Shown: positions 54,801 through 64,000 of the stretch, piece after piece | How the letters are laid out: each line of letters begins with the position of its first letter | How positions within the stretch are numbered: position 1 is the stretch's first letter | NCBI GenBank assembly: GCA_018136815.1 | Contig: CM030941.1 | Span: 1,115,582-1,179,581, forward strand | Direction of reading: 5' to 3' | Source of the DNA: Isochrysis galbana | Lineage: Eukaryota > Haptophyta > Isochrysidales > Isochrysidaceae | Length of the DNA: 64,000 nucleotides | The notes under the pieces: model-generated | Seen by the model: the letters and a program-made list of their open reading frames with translations, nothing else | Told to the model about the DNA's origin: nothing | Database searches by the model: none | Made by a program: the position numbers and the translations under genes

Positions 54801-57457
54801 TGCGTACATGGATGGTGGCGCTGGATTGGAAGGATGTCCTCCATCGATGGTGACGCCCATCACTGCCGACCGCTCCGACTTGAGTCTGGCAGTGCTGCGC
54901 TATGCGCTTCGTTCCCGTTTCTTTGTGGGCGAAAGATATACGCTTGAGGTGCTCGCGAACGATGAGCTTGTGAGCCAGTCGCTGGAATTCTCCGTGACCA
55001 ACTCGGGCCAGCAAGTCGTGCCGCTCGTGCTAGAGCGGAAGTGGCGAGATCTCCGCGTCGTCCTCCGATACAAGCTTGGCGAGGGCGAGAGTGAAGGCTA
55101 CTTTTCCCTACCGCGCGGTCTAACTTTGCATGCGCGCCACGACGGCCTAGGTGCGGTGACGACGAGCTCGACGCAGGTTGACGTAGACGGCCTGACGGCC
55201 ACCGCCATCCTCAGCGGCGACGAGGCGCTCTACGTCGGTCAGCCGTACAGCTTCCACCTTGATGGCATCGACGGGCTTGATGTACTTTCGGACGCCTCGA
55301 CCATCGTACCCCCTTTGTCGCAGGCCGACCGCGTTGTCGAGCTCGTCCTCGGCCCAGCAGCTGGCGAGGTCCTCGTGGAGTTCACCAACGCCTTCTCGGG
55401 TAGCGGCCATTGGGCAGAGGTGCTGCCACTACCTAGTCGTATACCCTTCCTCATCCGGGATGGCGGTGAGTCGGGCCGGGTTGTCCTTGAGTCTCACACA
55501 GACGACAGTGGCCGCTGCCACTTGCGGCGCGATGCGCGGCTCTATGTCGGCCGCACCTACTTGATTGAGGTGCGCCGCTCCGAATGGCTCGCCCCAGCCT
55601 CGAATGTCTTCCACGTGCGCAAGGGAGAGCAATCCGTGCACATGGCAGTGCAGCGCATAGAGGGTCCCGTCTTCGTTTGCTTCAAAACGCCCCGTTGCGA
55701 GATGGAGCACTGGTCGGAGCCATTGCCGCTGCCACCCCGCATGACCTACCGCGTCGTGCACAAAGGCCTCGGCACGGTCGTTTATGAGGGCCTTCTCACG
55801 GACTCGACCCACGTTCATCACGAGGCTCGTTCTCAGCTTGGGCGCAAAGCCGTCCGCATTTCGCTTCAGCAACGGCGCTCGTTTTTCGTGGGGGAGACCT
55901 ACACTCTGCAAGTGGGTTTTGAGGCTCAAGAGCAGGCGGACAATGCGATGCGCCGTGTACGTGGCTTCATCGAAGAGAACGACGTTGTGTTCAATGGAGC
56001 GGGCGAGTCGGACTTGCCTTCTATCGAGCAGGCTTGGGCGATTGAACACCTTGATGACGCCAAATTTGCTGCGAACCGGCGGACCATCGACGGCATCGCG
56101 GCCATTCTGCTCGACTACCCAACCGTCTCGTGCCGCGTCCACGGCTCCACCGGCACGGCGACTAGTGCTCCCCAGGCACTGGCTGAACTATACAAGCTCC
56201 ATCCCGTCCGTGACGTTGCTCGGCTGATGGAGCACCTGGCGCGCAATCGCGCCGAGGCCTGCCGTGATGCTCTGGTCCGCGCCGGTGTTCCGAAGCACCG
56301 GCTGCTGGTGTCATCGAAGGCAATGACCGGGAATATAAAGGTTGACTTCATACCCATCGCGGCGATGGCCGACGCCGCTACGGGGCTGGGTATCACAAAT
56401 GAAGACTTCACAGTGCGCTCGGTGCCACAGGACGTGGTCATGCGTCTCAAACGAGGCACAGGGGAAATAAATGTGCGCTTAGGCTCGAAGCTCGATGTGA
56501 TGGAGCGAAAGCATTGGACGCACAAGCTGGTCGCACCTAATGGAACACGCGTCACGGTAAGGCACAAGGGGCTCAACATCGAGGCGTCCTCTGGGATATT
56601 CGAAGACGGCCGTTGCTACATTGGAGGAGAGGACACACTCTATGCCGGCGAAGAGTACGTGCTCGCGGCGGAGTCGCCTAATTATTTTGAGCGCGCAGAA
56701 GCCTCCTTCGTCCTTTCGCAAGGCGTACAAGATGTTTGGCTCGACGTCTCGTGGTATGCGCGTCGCATCATGCTCTTCTGTATGTCCAACAATACTGCAA
56801 CCGACGACTCAGCGGAGGCCTATTCTCGCGTGCAGCTAGTCATGGAAGAAAACGACGTGTTCTTCAACGGCGCAGGCGAGGCCGATCTGCCCAGTGTTGA
56901 GCAAGCCTGGAGCATTGAAAACACCGATCCCTTCAAGGCGGCCGCAAACAAGCGGACCATTGAGCTCATTGCGGAGGTTATGAAGAGCTACCCGCAGCTG
57001 CGATGCGAGGTCTTTGGGGCCACCGGCCCGGCAGCCACAGCGCCCGTACCGCTCGCCGAACATTTCAAGCTTGATCCGGAGAAGGACGTTGCCGAATGCA
57101 TGCATCGACTAGCACAGAACCGCGCTGAGGCATGCAAGGCGGCCCTCGTACTTGCCGGAGTACCCGAGACACAGCTCTTCACAACTTGGAAGGGTCTGCA
57201 AGGGCAGCTCAAGGTCGATTTCATTCCGCGCTCACCCGGCTACAACGCCGACGCATCCCTTGCCGGCGCTCCAATCGAACTCCGGGCCGAAACGGGGATG
57301 CTTCCGCTGCCGCTAGGCATCCCGTTCGAGTTGCGTCACAAAGAAACCAATATCCGCATCACTGAAGGCTTTACGCGAGATTCGGGTTCACTTGTCCCTT
57401 GCCCTCTCCCGGACGGGGCGGCTCTCGTTGTCGGCCAGCACTACCTTTTCCGCGCGC
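42814..57457 (+). CDS. Giant protein: Rdx-like domain, beta repeats, OmpA-like domains, EF-hands (truncated by gap)
   Basis: One uninterrupted frame of 4,881 codons from the Met at 42814 to the N gap; the true C-terminus is unknown. Order by residue: basic low-complexity 1-125; selenoprotein-W/Rdx-like domain about 140-240 (VVVEYCYNSGG, LGAFEVDARLMIDGEIAEIN); beta-rich repeats of about 100 residues to about 2270, interrupted near 1233-1302 by two EF-hands; OmpA-like domains near 2290-2415 and 2498-2609; EF-hands; a third OmpA-like domain 2783-2906; a beta repeat; an array of EF-hands about 3080-4000; beta repeats; OmpA-like 4 (4382-4519); a beta repeat; OmpA-like 5 (4669-4806); a last repeat entering the gap. 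Repeat consensus: HWxxxLPLPxxhxFxVxHxx, G-T, then LFVGExYxLxV. About 21 copies. No membrane helix seen. An upstream coding exon 42346-42385 (good ATG context) spliced to 42545 is possible. Function unknown; a calcium-binding structural or adhesive protein is the best guess. Confidence 0.9.
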
Positions 57458-57557
57458 NNNNNNNNNNNNNNNNNNNNNNNNNNNNNNNNNNNNNNNNNNN
57501 NNNNNNNNNNNNNNNNNNNNNNNNNNNNNNNNNNNNNNNNNNNNNNNNNNNNNNNNN
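57458..57557. other. Assembly gap
   Basis: Exactly 100 Ns. The giant frame enters it inside a beta repeat; sequence after it does not visibly continue the protein. Confidence 0.99.
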
Positions 57558-57984
57558 AGATTAACGTTAAATCACAGGCCCTGTGCCTGCCCCATTGCTG
57601 GTCAAAGCAGGCCTCACTGCCCTCACCACCCTCACCATGCAAGTTGCGTACAAGCATCGCTTGCATGAGTCGCGAGCCGCGGCACGGGGCCCGCCCCCCC
57701 CTTGGGAAGATTTCTTTAACTACTATCTACACACTCTACTACTTTTATAATACTATTGACTATTGAGAGCCTGATATTAGGTCGTCAGCTCCATAGGACC
57801 TCATGACCTATTATCAGAACCTATTATCAGCCTAACGGAGCATCTAGGCCCGCGAAAGCATAAAATGTCACGAGCGTAGGGAAACCCCACCAACACCGAG
57901 GCACCCGCACTACAACACAAAATAAGAGACGGGCTACCCAGCAGCGGCGCAGGAGGAAGACGGGAACACTCCACTGGGGCCGGT
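57558..57984. other. Intergenic or 3' end of the giant gene
   Basis: No recognisable continuation of the giant protein in any frame, so the missing end lies in the gap or in further exons. No other gene recognised. Confidence 0.35.
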
Positions 57985-58147
57985 GCACCCCGCCCAACCC
58001 AACCCCTCCCCGCAACCTGGGCCCCTAAGTAGAGCACGAGGGGAGTTGCCGCAAGGCGGGAAGTGAGGGAAAGGAAGGGAAATGGGCGTGGCTATAGTAG
58101 CTGTCTCCACAGCCACGCGCGAGGCGAGAAATTTCAAAGTTTTTTTT
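57985..58147 (+). mobile_element. Small retroposon S2 (T-tailed, SINE-like)
   Basis: Contains CCCCTAAGTAGAGCACGAGG, then a hairpin GTTGCCGCAAGGCGGG, a purine-rich part and the end TTCAAAG plus T8. Nearly the same sequence occurs reversed at 62863-63024. No target duplication found. Confidence 0.65.
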
Positions 58148-58506
58148 GACCCCTGAACCTGAACCGGAGATGCACATAACCAAGGACAAGGACGGCGAAT
58201 ACAGCGATGCCAGACAAAAGGACGCATGGTACGAAACCGAACTATCGTACCTGGGCACCCGCCGATTCTAAGCTTGCGAATAGGTTTGGATTTGGGCTAA
58301 CATATTGCAACGGTACATACGCGTAGCCCTAGCCAACAATCTCGTAGATCACGTCATTTCGCGTGCCATATGTTACTCGGGTACCTACCCTTACGTGCGT
58401 CGCCGCACAAGCCGTTCTCCCGGGGCGCACATCAAGCTCGGCCTCACAGCTCGTCTTCTTTCATTAGACGAACATGACAGGCTTTCATTGTCTGCAACCA
58501 CTAATT

Positions 58507-61500
58507 TCATACGAAGACCGATGACTGCATGGCCTCACGCGGAGGGGGCGCGGTGGCGCGTGCTAAAAGCGAGTAATCGCACGCAACCGCTCGGAATGCA
58601 CGCGAGTCATCGATGGTTTCTAAAGCTGCGGCCGCGAAGCGCTCAGCGCTTGGAGGCGATGCAGCGGCAGCGGTTGCCTTCCCATGTTCGGCGGACAGGG
58701 CTGCACTAAGGATATGTCTTGCTGTCTCGCCACATGCAAGCAGCAAAAGTCGCAAGGCATCGGCGATGCGCGGGAGAAGCTCCTGGGCAGCATGCGATGT
58801 AAGGGCTGAAATCAATGCTGCAAACACCTCAACCGCAAGATGGTCGTCGTGGCGAAACGGCAAGTTGTGGGCATTAAAATCCGAGGCTAAACGCGACAAA
58901 AGAGAGCATGCGGAGCGGAGTAGGTCGCGAGAAGGCTGGCGAAGAGTTGGGGCCACGAGGCGCAGCGTTTCGTAAAGTAAGTCAGGGGTGAGGGTGAGGC
59001 GGCAGAAGAGAGCTGCGCGATACAACATCTCGATGTAGGCGGTGCCCAGGTCCACGAGATGCGTCGGTTCACCCGTCCTATGATGAAGAAATAGGTTGGA
59101 TCAAGGATAAGTCGGGACTACTCTTTGTATTCTAAACGCGTGGGAGTGGCCACGCAACAAAGCCACTTATGATGAGTAAAGCAGAGCAACGTGGCTCTTT
59201 TGGCTTGCCTAAGCGGAGACTCCTGTTCATCGCACCTATGGAGTAAGCTAAGCGAGGATGCGAAAGGTGGCATAATGCACGCGGTGGCACGAGCGATGGC
59301 TGTCTGAAGCTGAGGAGCAGCGGCTTCCTCCGGCCCGAAGCACTCGATGGCGGAGGCAAGGGCATGCAAAGTCCGGACGGCTCCTTCTGAGGCAGCGGTG
59401 TCACCAGAACGTGCTCCATGATCTGACGGTTGAGGTGAAAGGCCAACCGAGAGCAAGGCCAATGCTTCATCGAGAGCCTCCAACAACTAGCACGCCACAT
59501 GGGAAGCAAGGAAGGGAGGAGGTTAAATACCTGCGCAGCCCACAATAATGTGGGCTGCGCAACGATTATAAGTGCTGCTGCTTGGGCTGAACGGAGGCAG
59601 CAAAAAGAGAAGAAGTTGTGCGGCTTTCGCCGCACCACGCTGCAAATGAGACGATCTTAACAGAGCTTACTGAGTTTGAGCGCACCTGGGGTAGCCATGC
59701 AAGCAGCGCTTCAGACCCACCGGCGCGCATGGCACAGATGTAAAAGTCACACAGGGAGGCAAAGACAGCCGGATGCTTCGCTGCGCACGCCTTCGGCAGC
59801 GGCTGCAGCACTGGCCAAACAGCTTGAAGCACGAAAAGCATCGGGTGGAGCGACCCCGTAGGTGTCAGAAGCATAGGTGCGCCGTCGAGGTACCGCGAGA
59901 CACAGCGCATCTGAGCGAGGCCTGAAGCGAGCTCGGACCCAGGCACAGATGCATCTGCGGCATCTGGTGTAGAGGCGAGTTGAGCAGCTACCGTTACAAG
60001 CTTGGATATGATGGGGGCAGCAACGGTTTGGATCGCACTGCTAAGGGAATTTGGCGGAAGAAGTACGACCAATCTCATCAGAGCTGATAGCAACGCATCG
60101 GTCGCCTGTGTTGTGGGCACCCGCACCGTAAGTCGGGAAAGAATGAGATTGAGCACGGAAGCAAGGCCCCCACAGCACTTCGCACGCAGTGATGCTAATT
60201 TTACATGGCAAACAAGGGAGGGAATCAGGCGTTCTGGCAGTATTGACATGCGGGATTCACCTCTGCATCGTGCACGAGCGGCGGCGAGCTTAGGACATGC
60301 AGCAGCTGCGGGAAAAGCGATGATAGCTGCTCTTCGGTGCCCAACTGCAACGCGCAGCCACCTTGTGCACACATCGCCCCAAAGGTAGATGCGGCGGCAG
60401 CGGCAGCGGCAGGCCGGTGAAGCGCGCGAATAACGAAATGAATACAGGCATGAAGAGCGCCACGCCTGCGGAATACGAGGAATTGGGCAGGGACAACTAT
60501 CAAATCGATGGTGAGGCCATTTCAATCCAGTTGAGAAACACAGAAATTGGACTGTGACGCGGGCTGCTCACCTTTCCAATGGTGCAAGCCACGATGCCAT
60601 CGCGCCCATCGCACGCAATGTGCTCCGCAGCACACATCCATGTGCCTTTTCCGGGTCCAACTCGCAAGCTACGGATAGAATGCCGCCCACACTGGGCGCG
60701 AGAGCCCGTTGCTCTTCTCCATCTGCACCAAGTGCAGAGGCTGCCGCCGCGCGCATCGCTGTCTCTGCGGCTGCGCCTCCATTGGCTCGCGCTGCGAGGG
60801 GGGACGTGGTGACAGCCCACCCCCCAACACCGCTTGTCCGCACACCTGCAGCTACAGCAGCCGCGCCAGCGGCCATTGCCGCTGCCCCTCGCATTGCAGC
60901 GTCACTACTAGCGCTTAGCCGAGCAGCAAGCGATCCCCGAGTGAGGCCAGATGGCCGGAAGGAGGACGGGCGAATAGCAGGCAGAAGAGCTGGAGCCAAG
61001 CACTCGAGAGCGTGCAATGCTGCCTCGCATCGCCGCCATCGACCTTCTCTCGCCATTTCATCAGCGCCCACTACAGCCTGTGAATGCACAAGCGTCGCCA
61101 CCCGCAAGGCACTCGCGCCATTTAGGATCGCCTGCCATAGCTCTTGTACACATGTGCGGCGGAACCGCCAGAACTCTTCCTCATCCACTTCACATGCCTC
61201 CCAGTCTAAGTTTGCGGGTGCAAAGCTAGACCCCTTGGCCCCGCAACTATCGGCCCCGTCGTCGGGCATGGCATCGCGCTCAAGGAGAAGCAGTGCAAGA
61301 TTCGACCAAGCTGCTTGCACATGCTCCCCATCGGCTGCGACGCCGCTTAGGGCTCCCCACGCCGGGGTGGCCTCTTCTAGAAGGGCGTACGCCGATGACA
61401 TCTCGGCACCTTCAGCTCGGCACAGTGCCAACAATGCCTCAAGCACTCCTGCTGATCTAGAAAGCATGTTGCCACCCATTCCACAATGTCCAACATCGGG

Positions 61501-62421
61501 CAAGTTGCTTTGCTTGATATCGTTCATGGGTGGCGACATGGCCAGCGCGTCCTCAGGCGCCGCCATGATCACCGCGGCCAGCGTTCGACAGAGCGGAATC
61601 GCTGCCTCGGCGGGGGCGGCTGGAGGCAAGACCGATGGCGTCAGTGCCACAAGCGAGCTCATAAGCGATCTAGTAAGTTGTGTCGCCTCCGGGGATGCCG
61701 GGAAACCACCAACTTCCAGAGCTGCGCACAGCGCATCAGCAGCGTGATCAGCGGTGTCGGTGCCCGTGTGTGCTATAGGTCTGGTGGCATCATTGTAAGG
61801 GCAAAGAGCAAGCGCCAGAGGCTGCACGAGTGCGCCCAGGTCAGCCAGCTCAATCCCAAGTGGCTGCCACGCTGCAATGCAGGCTGCTATCGCATGTGGG
61901 GCTGGCTGGTCGTGAGGTGTAAGCGAAGAGAGCATGTTGATCACCCCCGGAAGCGAGGAACGGATGCGCTCATGATGCCACGTCAGAGGCAAAGCGGCGA
62001 GGAGCTCGACCTGGAGCATCGGCGACAGACCCACGAAGCTGGGCAGCGTGCTCAGCCCCTCAGGGCTTTCAAGTCCACGGCTCGACAGCAGCCCTGCAGC
62101 GAGTGCGAGCTGCGTACGCATGGAAGTTGGGATCGAGACGCTGCCGATCGCCTCGAGGCACCGCGTCGTCAGCGCGATCGCGTCCGGCGCGCTCAGAGAG
62201 ACAGTCTCGAGCCGAGCCTTCTGGTGGAGGCAGCAGGCACCGAACAGCGCCGCCTCCGCATAGACGGAGCTGAGCAGCCTCGAGGCAGCGTCCCACGCGA
62301 CAGGTGCGCGCTGAAACTGCTGCAGGAACTGATCCGCCTCGGCCGCGCGCGCCGGCTCCCGGTGCATCACGAGAACCGCTGATTCGACTTGCTGAACCAC
62401 CTCGACGGGCGCCGGCTCCAT
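58507..62421 (-). CDS. Importin-beta family nuclear transport receptor, transportin-3/Mtr10 type
   Basis: Carries cargo through nuclear pores under Ran control; TNPO3/Mtr10 import SR-type splicing and mRNA-binding proteins. Five exons on the minus strand: 62421-60572, 60465-60261, 60177-59686, 59486-59167, 59077-58507; introns 106, 83, 199 and 89 bases; total 1,145 residues. All joins keep phase, but the acceptor of exon 3 (GAAG at 60178) was chosen on phase alone. The N-terminus fits the family (VVQQVESAVLVMHREPARAAEADQ split as helix pairs; QFLQQFQRAPVAWDAASRLL; STLPSFVGLSPMLQVELLAALP). HEAT-like helix pairs continue throughout, and the end matches the C-terminal helices of TNPO3 (LTPDLLYETLRLVAPTLRQP). 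It is longer than the usual 920-960 residues because of Ala-rich and Gly-rich insertions. No clear choice between TNPO3 and importin-13. Confidence 0.83.
59531..59561. other. Perfect hairpin inside an importin intron
   Basis: TGCGCAGCCCACA and its exact complement separated by four bases (ATAA), a 13-base stem within intron 59487-59685. Its role is unknown; it could bring splice sites together or be a small inverted insertion. Confidence 0.6.
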
Positions 62422-62862
62422 CGCGAAAACGACAAGGGAGACCAGGGGCGGCGGGGGGGGGGGGGGGGGGACGATACCGCGGGGAGGTGTAGGTGGAGTA
62501 CGGGTACAAGTAGGTGGTAAAAATAATACGCGCGTTCACGCTTTTAGGGGGGGTGAGTATGTAGTATGTACTCCTAGTTGCCTACATGGCATATACACAA
62601 GACGGCCCCGAGTATACACATTATACGCTGTGTATACAGCCGTTGGTTGTACACACAGTGTATACACAGCTGTATACACAATACAGTTGGGGTTGGGGGG
62701 CATATATGCTGTAATAATGTAAATGTAATAATAATGATGTAAAATGTAGTAAAATTATTGAGCGTTAGTACTAGTACTAATACCGCTACTCCCACTAACT
62801 AGCCTTGTACCAACACGACAAGCCACGACGCATATGACCGCACCAGATCCCATGGCACAAAG
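62422..62862. other. Upstream region of the importin gene
   Basis: Contains a G run near 62450-62470 and several GTATACAC motifs at 62590-62680. No gene recognised. Confidence 0.4.
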
Positions 62863-63024
62863 AAAAAAAAACCTTTTAATATTCTCGCCTCGCACGTGGC
62901 ACTGGGTCGCATATCCGTAGCCACGCCCATACCCCTTCCTCTCCCTCACTTCCCGCCTTGCGGCAACTCCCCTCGTGCTCTACTTAGGGGCCCGGGTCCT
63001 GCGGGGTTCACGGGTTGGGCGGAG
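62863..63024 (-). mobile_element. Small retroposon S3 (T-tailed, SINE-like)
   Basis: Reverse-oriented relative of S1 and S2. On the minus strand: CCCCTAAGTAGAGCACGAGG, GTTGCCGCAAGGCGGG, GCGAGAATATTAAAAGG and a T9 run. No target duplication found. Confidence 0.7.
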
Positions 63025-63259
63025 TGCGCCTGCCCTCAGCGGTGCGTGCACGCCTTCCTCCTACGCCGCTGAGTGACATGCATATCCTAGATGTTTTTCG
63101 GTCTGCGTCGTTATCTATGTCGTATTTTTGCTCGTGCCATGGCTGCTGTCAATCCCGTGTCCTTGTCTCCGATTGTATAGGAATGTTTCGCTGCTTTAGG
63201 CGAGCCTCTCGGCAAGGTCAAGCGCCTGTGCCACGAGGCTGAAGCTAGGCCCTGGCGGA

Positions 63260-63375
63260 AATGTCCTCTTTTTTGCACCCAAATGTCCAGCACAAATGTC
63301 TCGAAAATGTCTCGTTGATGTCCAGCTTAGACACCCAAATGTCCCCTAAATGTCCCCTAAACGTCTCAAATGTTC
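63260..63375. repeat. Clustered AAATGTC motifs, probable subterminal end of a hAT element
   Basis: AAATGTC occurs six times with two near matches in about 115 bases, downstream of the hAT transposase frame. Subterminal arrays of a short motif are typical transposase-binding ends of hAT elements. A possible terminus is TAGGCCCTGGC at about 63247. Confidence 0.5.
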
Positions 63376-63533
63376 TGTCGTGTCGCGCACGCGCGTACAC
63401 CCCCATTTGGCCCCAAAAGCAAGCACACAAGACACAAGACACAAGATATTAGCAAGATATACATAAAGATATACCTCACACCTCACACGACACTATCTAT
63501 GCACTATACATACACACTCACACATTATCCTCC

Positions 63534-64000
63534 TCATTTCTCATTGCGACGTGCGTTCCTATTGAAGCGAAGCATGACGGATGCTTGCAGCTGATCCGCC
63601 AGCGAGCACGACCTTTCAGGACCAAACATCGCGTTCATTAGTGAGAACACGCGCTCACACGATGCAGAATTTGGAGAGAGGCTAAAGGCGATCCGTGCAC
63701 ATAGAGCCCAGTGAGGGACCTTGCTGCAATTTGCCGCCCACCAATCGAGCACTTCCTTCGTAAACGCGTTCACGTCCTCTTGGTTGATGTGAATTCCTTG
63801 GCACGCCACGAGATATGATGGAAGCTCTTCGTTCAGCCGATCGTCCAGGTTCGGAATATGTGAAAAGACGGGCAACGCTACGAGCTGCCTCACCAAGGCT
63901 GCATCCACCTTCCCACGTGCGAAGGCGAAGGATGGATTGAACGCGCGCAGCACACCCGTGATGCGGTGCTGTTCCGAGCATGCGTACGGCGCCTGGCAAT
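63534..64000 (-). CDS. hAT-family transposase, C-terminal part, cut by the window edge
   Basis: Open frame from the right edge of the window to a stop at 63534, with no stop up to the edge. Motifs in order: HRITGVLRAFNPSFAF, VFSHIPNLDDRLNEELPSYL, DWWAANCSKVPHWALCARI, then the hAT dimerisation signature LSPNSASCERVFSLMNAMF and a Leu-rich end with LRFNRNARRNEK. The frame is intact over about 155 codons, so the element may be young. The catalytic DDE part would lie beyond the edge. Cut-and-paste transposase of the hAT superfamily; it could be the source that mobilises the 8-base-duplication MITE at 17962, but the ends have not been shown to match. Confidence 0.82.
   Translation of the reverse strand, partial: CQAPYACSEQHRITGVLRAFNPSFAFARGKVDAALVRQLVALPVFSHIPNLDDRLNEELPSYLVACQGIHINQEDVNAFTKEVLDWWAANCSKVPHWALCARIAFSLSPNSASCERVFSLMNAMFGPERSCSLADQLQASVMLRFNRNARRNEK

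Overview
The window is nuclear DNA of a GC-rich eukaryote. Genes are split by short GT-AG introns (79-206 bases in the models below), genes lie on both strands, microsatellites are abundant, and the space between genes is packed with small mobile elements. The gene set (a selenocysteine-type thioredoxin reductase, a proline-rich cell-surface protein, a six-helix voltage-gated K+ channel, a protein with an RII-alpha-like domain and EF-hands as seen in cilia, Pumilio, SYS1, a transportin-3 type importin) fits a unicellular, probably flagellated alga or related protist. A haptophyte or heterokont-type alga would fit, but lineage cannot be fixed from this window. Two 100-base N runs (32358-32457 and 57458-57557) are scaffold gaps.

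Layout. 1-10 kb: an unknown EF-hand-like protein (+), a Pumilio-family RNA-binding protein (-), small retroposons, a hAT transposase remnant and a two-exon glycyl-tRNA synthetase (-). 10-24 kb: a long AAAAGG satellite, three-exon SYS1 (+), a nest of retroposons inserted into each other, thioredoxin reductase (-) ending Gly-Cys-UGA-Gly-stop, a MITE with 8-base target duplication, a two-exon mitochondrial membrane protein (+), and a 5'-truncated retroposon with a 17-base target duplication. 24-34 kb: an IQ/PH-domain protein (+), a tentative small membrane protein (-), a proline-rich protein with paired Cys modules (-), two single-exon genes (one GNAT-like), and a four- or five-exon RII-alpha/EF-hand gene (+). 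34-42 kb: repeats, then a two-exon K+ channel (+). 42.3-57.5 kb: one essentially intronless reading frame of about 4,880 codons, truncated by the second gap. 58.5-62.4 kb: a five-exon importin-beta gene (-). The right edge holds the C-terminal part of a hAT transposase (-).

Two things stand out. First, the giant protein joins a selenoprotein-W/Rdx-like domain, about 21 copies of a roughly 100-residue beta-rich repeat, five OmpA-like domains and about twenty EF-hands in a combination I do not recognise. Second, at least nine retroposon copies of otherwise different sequence share a 3' module: a G/C stem closing a loop close to AGTAGTGCAC, then a variant of TATTAARAAG and a T run. Seven are flanked by 14-17 base direct repeats. 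This is what a LINE and the SINE-like parasites that borrow its 3' end would look like, and the copies record a nested insertion history.

Gene models were built by eye from reading frame, splice consensus and protein resemblance; exon joins given below are phase-consistent but not confirmed by transcripts.
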